From Streptomyces durmitorensis (GTDB taxonomy: Bacteria; Actinomycetota; Actinomycetes; Streptomycetales; Streptomycetaceae): a DNA stretch of 64,000 nucleotides. Location of the stretch: the NCBI RefSeq assembly GCF_023498005.1, contig NZ_CP097289.1, forward strand, positions 806,001-870,000, in the 5' to 3' direction. Every line of letters begins with the position of its first letter. Positions within the stretch are counted from its first letter, which is position 1. This document shows positions 6,547-14,641 of the stretch, one piece after another. Made by a program: the position numbers and the translations under genes. The notes below the pieces were generated by a model. The model had not been told where the DNA came from and searched no databases. It saw only the letters and a list, made by a program, of their open reading frames with translations.

Positions 6547-9405
6547 TCAGCTCAACTGCCGCCGCACCAGCTCATGCAACCGCCCGCCCGTGTCCGCCAA
6601 CAACTGTGCGGGCGGCCCCTGTTGGACGACCCTGCCCTCCGACATGACGATGACGCGGTCCGCGTCCATCACCGTGGAGAGGCGGTGGGCGATGACGATG
6701 CGGGTGGCGTTCAGGGCGCGGGTGCTGTCGATGACCGTGCGTTGCGTCTCGTTGTCCAGGGCGCTCGTCGCCTCGTCGAAGAACAGGACGCGGGGGCGGC
6801 GGATCAGGGCCTGGGCGATCATCAGGCGCTGGCGCTGGCCGCCGGAGACCGCTCCGCCGCCGGAGATCATCGTGTGCAGGCCCATCGGCATGCGCTTGAT
6901 GTCCTCGGCGAGGCCCGCCATCGCCGCGGCCTCCCACGCCTCCTCCTGCGTGAACGTCTCGGCGCCGCAGATGCAGTCCAGGATCGAGCCGGTGAGCGGC
7001 TGGGCGTTCTGCAGGACGACGCCGCACTGGCGGCGGACTGCCGCCTGGTCCAGGGCCGAGAGGTCCTGGCCGTCGTAGAGGACGTTGCCCGAGACCGGCT
7101 TGTCGAAGCCGATCAGGAGGCGAAGGAGCGTCGACTTGCCGCAGCCGCTGGGGCCGACGACCGCGACGAACTCGCCCGGGCGGATGGCCAGGGACACGTC
7201 GTCCAGGACCAGGGGGCCGTCGTCCGCGTAGCGGAAGGACAGGCCGCGGGCCTCGATCTCGCCCTGCAGCTCACCCGGCTGCGTGCTCGCGCCCCGTACC
7301 TCAGGAGCCTCGTCGAGCACCGGCTTGATCTGCTCGAACATCGGAAGGACCGCGGCCGCCGAGATCAGTGCGCCGGTGAGCTGCGTGACGGATGTCAGCA
7401 GCATCGTCACCGCCGTGCTGAAGGTGAGGAACTCCCCTGCCGTGAGGCTGCCGCGGGCCGGGCCCGCGAGGAGGATGAACATGATGAGCGTGCAGAGCGG
7501 GAGGTAGACGGAGTTGAGGACCGTCGTCACGTTCTTGATGCGGCCCGCGCGCTGCTGAAGCTCACGGCTGCGTGCGAACTCCCCCGCCCACGCCGCGTAC
7601 GCGAAGCTCTCCGCTCCCGCGACGCGGAGCTTGGGCAGGCCGCGCAGTGTCTGGAAGGCCTGGTTGTTGAGCTTGTTGCTCAGCTCGATCAGGCGGCGCT
7701 GCCAGCGCAGTTCCCACAGGCCCAGGGTCAGGAACACCGCCGCGATCACGAGCAGCATCGCAAGGGCGGCCAGGGCCAGGGGGACGCTGTAGAGCAGCAG
7801 CAGGACCAGGTTCATCGCGCCGATCGTGCCCGCCTGGAGCGCCACGGGGCCGATGCCCGAGAGCACCCGGCGGATCGCGCTGACGCCCATCGCCGCGCTC
7901 GCCAGTTCGCCTGTGGAGCGGGAGGCGAAGAAGCGGGTGGGCAGGCGCAACAGGCGGTCCCAGACCGCTGGTTGGAGGGCGCTCTCCATACGGCCCTCCA
8001 TCCGCAGGATGGTGAGGTTCTGGAGCAGCATGAAGGCCGCCGAGACGATGCTCGTGATCATCACCGCCAGGGACACCTGGACGATGAGGCTCTTCTCGCC
8101 GTTCGGGACGAACACGCCGAGCACCTGGCCTGTCGCGATCGGCACGAGCGCCCCGATCGCGACCGTCACCAGACCCGCGATCGCCAGATTGCGTACGTCG
8201 CCGCCGGTGCCCCGCAGGCTGAAGCGGAACAGGTGCCACGGCGTCAGCGTCCGCTCCGGCAGCGGGCGGTAGAACATGACCCCCTGCGGCTCGAACTCGT
8301 CCGCGTTGGTCTTGTCGATGCGCATGCGGCGCCCGGAGGTGGGGTGCACCGATTCGTAGCCCCCGCGCCGCCACAGCAGCGCGACCGGCTGCCCGCTGGC
8401 CGCGCGGTGCCCCACCAGCGGCCCCGTGTTCTCACGCCACCAGCGCCCGTCGAGCCGGACGGCACGGGTGCGGATCCGCGAAGCGACCGCGACCTGCTCC
8501 ACCGGGTCGATGCGGTCGCTCACCGCACCTCCCTCCGCGGCGCCGGACAGCGTGATGCCCGCCGCGTCGGCGACCAGACGACAGGCCGCGTACGTCGCGT
8601 CGTCACCGCCCCGCGACGCGCCGCGCCGTGAACCGCCCTTGCCGGAGCGGCCGATGGAGGCGATCAGGGTGCGGTCGGCCTGCTCGCGGACCGTCTCGCC
8701 CGCCTTGATGCCGGCCGCCGTACGGTCCTCGTGAGCCCGCTCCAGGCGTTCGATCCAGCGGTCGAGCGTCGACAGGAGCCGGTACTGCTGGTTGACCATC
8801 CGCTGCCACATGGCGGCATCGACGAGCAGATCGCCCGTGGCCTCCGCGCTGTAGGCGGAGCCGTACTGCACGCTGCCCGGCGCGACCGGCATCCAGAGGA
8901 TGTCGTCGTCGGTCACCACGTCGTCGCCCATGGTGCGACCGTCGAGCGGCGCCTCGAACAGGACTCGGTGGCTGCGTCCGATGCCGAGCGCGAAGGCGTG
9001 CTCGAGCAGGCTCAGGGCCTGGTCCTGAGTGTCGTACTGACTGGGGAACTGCTGCTCGTAGGCCCAGGTGTCGCCGTAGTCGGGGCGGTAGAGCTCGCGC
9101 AGCGGGATGCGGCGCAGCTCGCAGCCCTGGAGGGGGCGTCCGACGAGGGTGTGCTGGGGGCCTTCGACGGGGCCGAGGAGCAGGGTGCCCGGTTCGAGGC
9201 GGCCGAGGAAGTGCCAGTGGCCCTGCTGCACGGCGTCGACCGCGAACAGGTCGAGCGCGCCGGCCACGACGAGCCAAAGCACCTGCGGCCCTTCGAGGTG
9301 CACGCTGCGCAGGCCTGTGCAGTCGGCCGGTGTGCCGAGCGCGCCGAAGGCCGCGGCCACCGAATCGTCGGTGTACGGGGTGTACTGCTCCGGTACCGAG
9401 GTCAC
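6547..9405 (-). CDS. NHLM/NHLP bacteriocin system ABC transporter, permease/ATP-binding protein (second exporter subunit)
   Basis: This 952-residue protein has a long soluble N-terminal region (about 1-390). A six-helix ABC exporter membrane domain (about 395-690) follows. The C-terminal nucleotide-binding domain has Walker A GPSGCGKST, signature SGGQRQRL and Walker B VLFFDEATSALD. The N-terminal part lacks a C39 peptidase, which is the layout of the second ABC protein in NHLP-type leader-peptide export systems. It would work with the peptidase-containing ABC protein to export the double-glycine peptide. The GTG start 9405 lies one base from the upstream stop, and its SD (AAGGAGC) is inside the upstream gene. 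Confidence 0.93.
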   Translation of the reverse strand: MTSVPEQYTPYTDDSVAAAFGALGTPADCTGLRSVHLEGPQVLWLVVAGALDLFAVDAVQQGHWHFLGRLEPGTLLLGPVEGPQHTLVGRPLQGCELRRIPLRELYRPDYGDTWAYEQQFPSQYDTQDQALSLLEHAFALGIGRSHRVLFEAPLDGRTMGDDVVTDDDILWMPVAPGSVQYGSAYSAEATGDLLVDAAMWQRMVNQQYRLLSTLDRWIERLERAHEDRTAAGIKAGETVREQADRTLIASIGRSGKGGSRRGASRGGDDATYAACRLVADAAGITLSGAAEGGAVSDRIDPVEQVAVASRIRTRAVRLDGRWWRENTGPLVGHRAASGQPVALLWRRGGYESVHPTSGRRMRIDKTNADEFEPQGVMFYRPLPERTLTPWHLFRFSLRGTGGDVRNLAIAGLVTVAIGALVPIATGQVLGVFVPNGEKSLIVQVSLAVMITSIVSAAFMLLQNLTILRMEGRMESALQPAVWDRLLRLPTRFFASRSTGELASAAMGVSAIRRVLSGIGPVALQAGTIGAMNLVLLLLYSVPLALAALAMLLVIAAVFLTLGLWELRWQRRLIELSNKLNNQAFQTLRGLPKLRVAGAESFAYAAWAGEFARSRELQQRAGRIKNVTTVLNSVYLPLCTLIMFILLAGPARGSLTAGEFLTFSTAVTMLLTSVTQLTGALISAAAVLPMFEQIKPVLDEAPEVRGASTQPGELQGEIEARGLSFRYADDGPLVLDDVSLAIRPGEFVAVVGPSGCGKSTLLRLLIGFDKPVSGNVLYDGQDLSALDQAAVRRQCGVVLQNAQPLTGSILDCICGAETFTQEEAWEAAAMAGLAEDIKRMPMGLHTMISGGGAVSGGQRQRLMIAQALIRRPRVLFFDEATSALDNETQRTVIDSTRALNATRIVIAHRLSTVMDADRVIVMSEGRVVQQGPPAQLLADTGGRLHELVRRQLS

Positions 9406-9406
9406 C

Positions 9407-11692
9407 TCAGTGCTCCTTGACCAGGTCGGCGTAGGCTCCGCCGGCGGCGACGAGGTGTTCGTGGCGTCCGCGCTCCACGACCTGGCCGTGGTCGAGGACG
9501 ACGATCTCGTCGCTGTCGCGCACGGTGCTCAGGCGGTGCGCGATGACGACGCAGGCGCAGCCGCGGCGGCGCAGGTTGTCGATGATGACCTGCTCGGTCT
9601 CCGCGTCCAGGGCGCTGGTCACCTCGTCGAGGACGAGGATGCTGGGGCGGCGGACCAGGGCCCGCGCGATCTCCAGGCGCTGGCGCTGCCCGCCGGAGAA
9701 GTTGCGGCCGTCCTGCTCGACGCGGCCGTGGATCCCGCCGGGCCTGCGGGCCACGACCTCGTACAGGCAGGCGTCCTTGAGGGCGGCGACGACGGCGTCG
9801 TCGGGGATGGAGGGGTCCCACAGCGCGACGTTGTCGCGGATGGTGCCCTCGAAGAGGAAGACGTCCTGGTCGACGAAGGAGACGGAGGCGGCGAGCGCGC
9901 CGCGCGGGATGTCCTCCAGGCGCTGTCCGTCGATGCGGATCGTGCCCTCCCAGGGGCTGTAGAGCCCCGATATCAGCCGCGAGACGGTCGACTTGCCGCT
10001 GCCGGAGCCGCCGACGAGCGCGACCTGCTGGCCGGGGCCGACCGAGAGGGAGAAGCCGGTCAGGAGCGGCTTGTCGAGGGGGCTGTAGCCGAAGGTGATG
10101 TCGTCGAGGGTGACGTGGCCCTTGAGCCGGCGGGTGCTCGCGGCCGGTTCGGGGCGCGAGTAGAGGGTGTCCACGGGGAAGTTCTCGACGTCCTTGAGGC
10201 GGGCGACGTCGGCGCCGAAGTCCTGGATGCGGCCCGCGACGCCATTCAGGCGGGTGATCGGCGCGGTGAAGCGGGTCACGAGCGCCTGGAACGCGACGAG
10301 CAGACCGATCGACAGGTGTCCTTCGACGGCGCGCAGGCCGCCGATCCACAGGATCAGCGCGCTGTTGAGCGTCGCGAGGGTCGGCGCGACGACGCCGAGC
10401 CAGGCGCTGGGCACGCCGAGGCGCTGCTGCTCCTCCAGGGTGGTGGCGTGCTGGCCCGCCCACCGCCGGAAGTAGCCGTTCTCACCGCCGGTGGCCTTCA
10501 TGGTCTCGATCAACTGCAGGCCGGTGTACGAGGTGTTGGTGAGCTTGGCGCTGTCGGCGCGCAGCTTCTGGGTTCCGGTGGCCCGCAGCCGGATGACGAT
10601 GCGCATCGCGACGATGTTCAGCAGGGCGATGCCGACGCCGACGAGGGTGAGCTGGGGGTCGTACGTCCACAGCAGGGCCGCGTAGAGGAGCACGACGATG
10701 CCGTCGACGCCCGCTGCGGTGAGGTCGCGGGCCAGGGTCTCGGCGACCGCGTCGTTCGACGCGAGCCGCTGGACGAGGTCGGCGGGGCTGCGCTGGGCGT
10801 AGAACGTGACGGGCAGGCGCAGCAGATGGCGCAGGAAGCGTGCGCTGCTGAGCGTGGAGGAGATGATGCGCCCGCGCAGCAGGTTCGCCTGTTGCAGCCA
10901 GGTCAGGACCACGGTGAGCGCGACCATCGCGCCCATGGACGCGAACAGCGCGCCGAGCAGCGAGGTCTGATCGCCGATCAGGAACAGGTCGATGTACGTG
11001 CGGCTGAGCGCGGGCAGTGCCGCGCCGACGGCGACGAGCAGCAGGCTGGCGAAGAGCGCGGCGAGCATGGTGCCCGTGGTGCCGCGAAGGCGCGCGGGCA
11101 GGGCCCGCATGACGCCGGGCCTGCGCCCTCCGGTGCGGAAGTTCTCACCGGGTTCCAGGACCAGGACGACTCCGGTGAAGCTGGTGTCGAAGTCCTCCGA
11201 GGGGACGAAGCGCCGTCCCTTGTCCGGGTCGTTGATGTGCACGCCGCGGCGGCCCAGGCGACGCCCCATGCCGTCGTAGACGACGTAGTGGTTGAACTCC
11301 CAGAAGAGGATCGCGGGCGCCTTCACCTCGGCGAGCGCGGCCGGTTCCATCTGCATGCCCTTGGCCGTGAGGCCGTAACTGCGCGCCGCTTTCAGGAGGT
11401 TGCTGGCGCGCGAGCCGTCGCGCGATACGCCGCAGGCGATGCGCAGCTCCTCCAGCGGGACGTGCCGTCCGTAGTGGGCGAGGACCATGGCGAGCGCGGC
11501 GGCGCCGCACTCCACGGCCTCCATCTGCAGGACCGTGGGGGTGCGGACGGTCTTCTGCCGCTTGCCCTTCGACGCGGGGCGCGGGGCTGCGCGGCGGCGG
11601 TTGCGCTGCGGCGGCTCGGGGCGGTGCCTGCGTCGGCCGCCGGGGGGCGGCAGTTGCTGCTGGTGCGCCGGTGAGGGGTGCGGTGCGGTCAC
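9407..11692 (-). CDS. C39-peptidase-containing ABC exporter of the NHLP bacteriocin type (PCAT)
   Basis: The 761-residue protein has a Pro/Arg-rich N-terminal tail and then a C39 peptidase domain. The catalytic cysteine is Cys62 in the motif EAVECGAAAL, with the histidine in FNHYVVYD and the aspartate in INDPDKG. A membrane domain and an ABC domain follow (Walker A GGSGSGKST, signature SGGQRQRL, Walker B ILVLDEVTSALD). It should cleave the precursor after Gly-Gly and export the core. GTG 11692 is chosen because it overlaps the adaptor stop as GTGA, implying translational coupling. A frame extending to 11794 would overlap the adaptor by about 100 bp. Confidence 0.93.
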   Translation of the reverse strand: MTAPHPSPAHQQQLPPPGGRRRHRPEPPQRNRRRAAPRPASKGKRQKTVRTPTVLQMEAVECGAAALAMVLAHYGRHVPLEELRIACGVSRDGSRASNLLKAARSYGLTAKGMQMEPAALAEVKAPAILFWEFNHYVVYDGMGRRLGRRGVHINDPDKGRRFVPSEDFDTSFTGVVLVLEPGENFRTGGRRPGVMRALPARLRGTTGTMLAALFASLLLVAVGAALPALSRTYIDLFLIGDQTSLLGALFASMGAMVALTVVLTWLQQANLLRGRIISSTLSSARFLRHLLRLPVTFYAQRSPADLVQRLASNDAVAETLARDLTAAGVDGIVVLLYAALLWTYDPQLTLVGVGIALLNIVAMRIVIRLRATGTQKLRADSAKLTNTSYTGLQLIETMKATGGENGYFRRWAGQHATTLEEQQRLGVPSAWLGVVAPTLATLNSALILWIGGLRAVEGHLSIGLLVAFQALVTRFTAPITRLNGVAGRIQDFGADVARLKDVENFPVDTLYSRPEPAASTRRLKGHVTLDDITFGYSPLDKPLLTGFSLSVGPGQQVALVGGSGSGKSTVSRLISGLYSPWEGTIRIDGQRLEDIPRGALAASVSFVDQDVFLFEGTIRDNVALWDPSIPDDAVVAALKDACLYEVVARRPGGIHGRVEQDGRNFSGGQRQRLEIARALVRRPSILVLDEVTSALDAETEQVIIDNLRRRGCACVVIAHRLSTVRDSDEIVVLDHGQVVERGRHEHLVAAGGAYADLVKEH

Positions 11693-12495
11693 GGAAGCAG
11701 CCAATCGATCGGGCGCTGCTCGGCGAGGTGGAAGGCGCCGCTGGCCAGGGTCATGGATTCGAGCGCGAAGGGCGGGCCGCCGTCGGACGACCACTGGTAG
11801 CCGGACTTGGCGGACGAGGAGCGTTCGAGCTGCACCAGGACGCCCACGGGTGGCCCGTCCTTGGTGAACTGCCCGGCCAGTTCCTTGTCGCCGAGGAATC
11901 CGCTGATCTTCTGTTCGCTCTGTGCGGCTCGTCCGATCGCCTTCACGCGGCCTCGCAGCGTGCCGTACTCCTGGGTGGGCACGGACTGGACCGTGAGGTC
12001 CACCGAGGCGCCGACGGGGACGGTGGCCGCGCTGTCCGCGGGTACGTAGATCATGGCGAGGAGGGGGTCGTCGCTGCCCGAGACCCGCTCGACGTTCGCG
12101 ACGTCGGCGCCGGTGGTGACGACGGTGCCGATCCTGGCGACCAGCGTGGTCACGCGGCCGGCGGCGATGGAGCGTACGACCTTGTCGCCCTGGTCCGTAC
12201 GGACCTTGAGCACGGGAGCGCCCGCGGCGATCCGTTTGCCCTCTTCGGCAAGGACCCGGGTCACCTGTCCGGTGACGGGGCTCTGCAGGACGTAACTGCC
12301 CTGGCCGTGGGTGAGGATGCCGGGCGCCTTGAGCGTGGAGGAGATCGAGCCGGTCACGGCCCAGACGCTCGCGGCGGCCATGACGACGACGGTGACAGCG
12401 AGCACGAGCAGGCCCTGGGGTCGGGCGTAGCGCACCGGCAGGTCGAGTTCCTCGGGCGACTGCAGCTTGGACAGGGCCTGTTGACGGAACTGCAC
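11689..12495 (-). CDS. HlyD-type membrane-fusion/adaptor protein of the peptide exporter
   Basis: The 268 residues contain one N-terminal membrane segment (about 30-52) followed by a biotinyl-lipoyl-like hairpin domain. A beta-rich part matches HlyD-family efflux adaptors (NHLM secretion protein type). In a Gram-positive it would sit outside the membrane and assist the two ABC proteins. GTG 12495 is supported by GGGAAG about 7 bases upstream. It is the first exporter gene after the precursor, separated from it by a strong hairpin. Confidence 0.9.
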   Translation of the reverse strand: MQFRQQALSKLQSPEELDLPVRYARPQGLLVLAVTVVVMAAASVWAVTGSISSTLKAPGILTHGQGSYVLQSPVTGQVTRVLAEEGKRIAAGAPVLKVRTDQGDKVVRSIAAGRVTTLVARIGTVVTTGADVANVERVSGSDDPLLAMIYVPADSAATVPVGASVDLTVQSVPTQEYGTLRGRVKAIGRAAQSEQKISGFLGDKELAGQFTKDGPPVGVLVQLERSSSAKSGYQWSSDGGPPFALESMTLASGAFHLAEQRPIDWLLP

Positions 12496-12526
12496 GGAAC
12501 GCTTCCCTTACTTTGCCTGTGGCGTC

Positions 12527-12561
12527 CGTGAGCCCCGGAACCAGTGGTTCCGGGGCTCACG
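12527..12561 (-). terminator. perfect 17-bp hairpin between precursor and exporter genes
   Basis: The 17-base arm from 12527 is the exact reverse complement of the arm ending at 12561, with one unpaired central base, so the usable loop is a few bases wide. It lies 28 bp after the precursor stop and 32 bp before the adaptor start. As a partial terminator it would give much more precursor than exporter mRNA. Confidence 0.75.
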
Positions 12562-12588
12562 AATCGTGGTGTCTCAGTGAGCGAAGGC

Positions 12589-12816
12589 TCAGAGACCGGC
12601 GGTCAGGCCGGAGGCCAGGCCCGTGACGGCGCCGGTGTTGAGGCCGGTGACGCCCTCAACGGTGCCGACGACGCCGCCGACGACGCCCGAGACGGGGGCG
12701 ATGGAGTCAACGGTGCTGGTGACGTTGCCCGCGACACCGGCGACGAGGCCACCGGAGACGTTGTCGAGGTCGGCGTCGGAAATCTCGAGGGTCTCGACCT
12801 GGGGGGTGTAGTTCAT
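12589..12816 (-). CDS. double-glycine leader precursor peptide, cysteine-free Gly/Val/Thr-rich core
   Basis: The 75-residue product has a 23-residue acidic leader containing LEISDADLDNVSGG, a classic C39 cleavage leader. The 52-residue core contains no Cys, Lys, Arg, His, Trp, Phe or Tyr and is dominated by Gly, Val, Thr, Ala and Ser. Spaced GVVGGVV- and TGL-type patterns end in TAGL. ATG 12816 is chosen over ATG 12837 because GAGAAGGG sits 11 bases upstream of it and overlaps the earlier codon. It is the first gene of the exporter operon and the obvious cargo. No lanthionine, cyclodehydratase or radical-SAM gene is nearby, so the core may be unmodified. A bacteriocin, a self-assembling surface peptide or a signal are all possible. 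Confidence 0.88.
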   Translation of the reverse strand: MNYTPQVETLEISDADLDNVSGGLVAGVAGNVTSTVDSIAPVSGVVGGVVGTVEGVTGLNTGAVTGLASGLTAGL

Positions 12817-13058
12817 GGTGTGAGCTGCCCTTCTCATGAATGTTGCAAAGGTGTTTCCAACACTGCGGAACTTGATGTGCGAATTCCGCGGTGGCCAGGA
12901 TCAAAGCACGTTCGCACGTCGTACATCCAATCGACGAGACGGCGGGCGACGGCGCCCGCGGCGTCGAATCACCGCTGCGTGCAGGCATGTTCACCGCTCG
13001 GGAGCAGCTCCTTCACAAGATTCACAGAAGGAAATCCGGTGAGCGGAAGGACTCCCTC

Positions 13059-13088
13059 CACCAAAGCGGACACTCTCGCACCAAAGCG
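13059..13088. repeat. 10-bp direct repeat, 20-bp spacing
   Basis: CACCAAAGCG occurs at 13059-13068 and again at 13079-13088, start to start 20 bp, about two helical turns. This suggests a regulator site upstream of the precursor operon. Binding has not been shown. Confidence 0.4.
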
Positions 13089-13194
13089 CAAGTTCTGTGG
13101 TCAATGCACGAGACTTTGTGTGGAGCGTTCGCCGAATGGCGTGACTGGGCTGCGTATTCGATGTGCAGGTTTATTGAAGGCGTGCCGAATCATC

Positions 13195-13227
13195 GCCGAA
13201 GGGGACACGGCCCGACGGGCTTCGGCG
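13195..13227 (-). terminator. probable terminator of the TauD-like gene
   Basis: CGCCGAAG (13195-13202) and CTTCGGCG (13220-13227) form a perfect 8-bp stem just after the minus-strand stop at 13230-13232. The loop is long (17 bases) but contains further G/C pairing. Confidence 0.45.
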
Positions 13228-13229
13228 GC

Positions 13230-14189
13230 TCAGGCCTCCGCCACCGCACCGTCGGTGGAGGCACCGGAGGCGATTCCGTGGCCGGGCTCAGGCACCGACT
13301 CCGGGGCGAGCAGCACCGAGCGGCGGCCGTCGACGCCGACCGGCACGTCGCCGTCGATGGTGACGCGGCGCAGGGTGCGCTCGTGGTCGTCGGAGTCGTC
13401 CACTCCGTAGTGCTGCGTCGCGCGGTTGTCCCAGATGGCGACGTCGCCCGCGCGCCACTGCCAGCGGACCGTGTTCTCCGGCCGCTCCACATGTGACTGG
13501 AGTACGCCGATCAAGGCGCGGGAGTCGGCGGCCCGGAACCCGCTGAGCTTCTGCAGGAAGTTGCCCAGGATCAGGGTGCGTTCACCGGTCTCGGGGTGCA
13601 CGCGGACCACGGGGTGCTCGGTCTGGAACGTGACGGCGGTGAACACCTTCCGGTGCTGTTCGAGCGCCGCGGAGGAGGCGCCGGGGCGGGTGGCCGCGTA
13701 GTCGTAGTCGTTGGTGTGCACGCCGCGCACGCTGTCGGCGAGGGTGCGCAGCGGCTCGGGCAGGTCCCGGTACGCGGCGGCGGTGTTGGACCACAGGGTG
13801 TTGCCGCCGTACGGCGGGATGACCTCGGCGCGCAGGATGGAGAACGCCGGGTAGGCGGGCACGAACGTGACGTCGGTGTGCCACTGGTTGGCGCGGCCGC
13901 CGCGTTCGTTGTCGATGCCGAGGGCGTAACGGCCGTCCACGGAGGGCACGGTGGGGTGGGCGACGGGGGTGCCGAGCAGCCGGGCGAAGGCCTCGTGGCT
14001 CTCCCCGTCGAGGTGCTGCTGGTCGCGGAAGAAGACGACCTTGTGCTCCAGGAGCGCGGCACGTACGGCGGCCACGGTCACCTCGTCCAGGTCACCGCCG
14101 AGCCGGACTCCGGATATCACCGCGCCGATGCGGCCGCCGACTTTCTGGACGGTGAGGGTGGGGCTCTGCACTACAGGTGCGGACGTCAT
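13230..14189 (-). CDS. TauD/TfdA family 2-oxoglutarate-Fe(II) dioxygenase (taurine or sulfate-ester type)
   Basis: The 319 residues have the TauD fold with the iron triad His-x-Asp in QWHTDVTF and the distal His in ATQHYGV. A 2-oxoglutarate-binding Arg follows in the [10 protein letters not shown] region. Enzymes of this group hydroxylate the carbon next to sulfonate or sulfate, releasing sulfite or sulfate for growth. The closest look is to taurine dioxygenase/AtsK-like alkylsulfatases. ATG 14189 has GAAGGG about 10 bases upstream. The frame continues upstream without credible starts. A cysteine-containing leader ORF precedes it by 170 bp, which supports a role in sulfur supply. Confidence 0.92.
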   Translation of the reverse strand: MTSAPVVQSPTLTVQKVGGRIGAVISGVRLGGDLDEVTVAAVRAALLEHKVVFFRDQQHLDGESHEAFARLLGTPVAHPTVPSVDGRYALGIDNERGGRANQWHTDVTFVPAYPAFSILRAEVIPPYGGNTLWSNTAAAYRDLPEPLRTLADSVRGVHTNDYDYAATRPGASSAALEQHRKVFTAVTFQTEHPVVRVHPETGERTLILGNFLQKLSGFRAADSRALIGVLQSHVERPENTVRWQWRAGDVAIWDNRATQHYGVDDSDDHERTLRRVTIDGDVPVGVDGRRSVLLAPESVPEPGHGIASGASTDGAVAEA

Positions 14190-14641
14190 GGGTTGAAATC
14201 CCTTCGGTGGGGCGGGCGTTAGATGCTCTCGGAGCGGAACGAAATCAGCGCAGGTCAGACGGCATCGCTGCCCGAGCGAGATGAGACGCGGGGCGCAGGG
14301 ACGCGAGGACGCACGGCTGCGAGGCTGCGGGGCAGCGGCAGAGACGAGAGAAGCGGCGGTCAGGCCACGCGCAGACGACACGCAGCGGATACGCGGCGGC
14401 CCAGGTCTACGTGAAGCCGCGGGACGAGAGGGGTCATCGCGGTCATGTCCAGGAGCATGGCCGCCCGCCGGAAGCGCGGTCAAGGTCTCCCCCGCCCGCT
14501 TCACGACCCTGCAACGCGCCCGTCACCGCACGCGTGACGCGGACCACTGCCACTCGCCAAATGCCCTGCGCACAGGGCACGTTGGACCACCTGGCCCGCG
14601 AACTCCCCCACACATCCTCCCCTCCCCCGGAAGGCGCAGTC
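14190..14641. other. divergent intergenic region between tauD-like and ROK genes
   Basis: This 452-bp region contains the minus-strand leader peptide ORF at 14360-14446 and must hold promoters for both flanking genes. The part between 14450 and 14625 holds nothing I can identify. GGAAGG at 14629-14634 is the SD of the ROK gene. Confidence 0.6.
14360..14446 (-). CDS. putative cysteine-containing leader peptide upstream of the TauD-like gene
   Basis: A 28-codon ORF starts at ATG 14446, with a second ATG at 14437. Its middle reads [16 protein letters not shown] and it stops at 14360. The pattern R-x-H-V-D-L-x-R followed by Cys recurs in three other short ORFs of this window, each in front of a sulfur-related gene. 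Actinobacterial uORFs of this look are thought to couple cysteine availability, by ribosome stalling at Cys codons, to expression of the downstream operon. It is too short to have been predicted by normal gene finding. The SD is weak. Confidence 0.7.
   Translation of the reverse strand: MTAMTPLVPRLHVDLGRRVSAACRLRVA

Larger units (their letters stand above)
12838..13229. other. intergenic region upstream of the precursor operon
   Basis: This 392-bp stretch is richer in A/T than its surroundings. It must hold the minus-strand promoter of the precursor operon and the terminator of the dioxygenase gene. I see a 6-bp inverted repeat (GCGGAA/TTCCGC) near 12864-12888 and the direct repeat listed separately. 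No convincing -35/-10 pair was found. A frame on the plus strand is discussed under rejected items. Confidence 0.5.

Noticed and set aside
13039..13410. Plus-strand frame with a plausible SD, a TTA codon and CGQCTRLC
   Set aside because: Codon use is poor in G/C third positions, and it runs antisense into the dioxygenase gene. The Cys pattern is probably accidental. It is worth keeping only if homologues appear.
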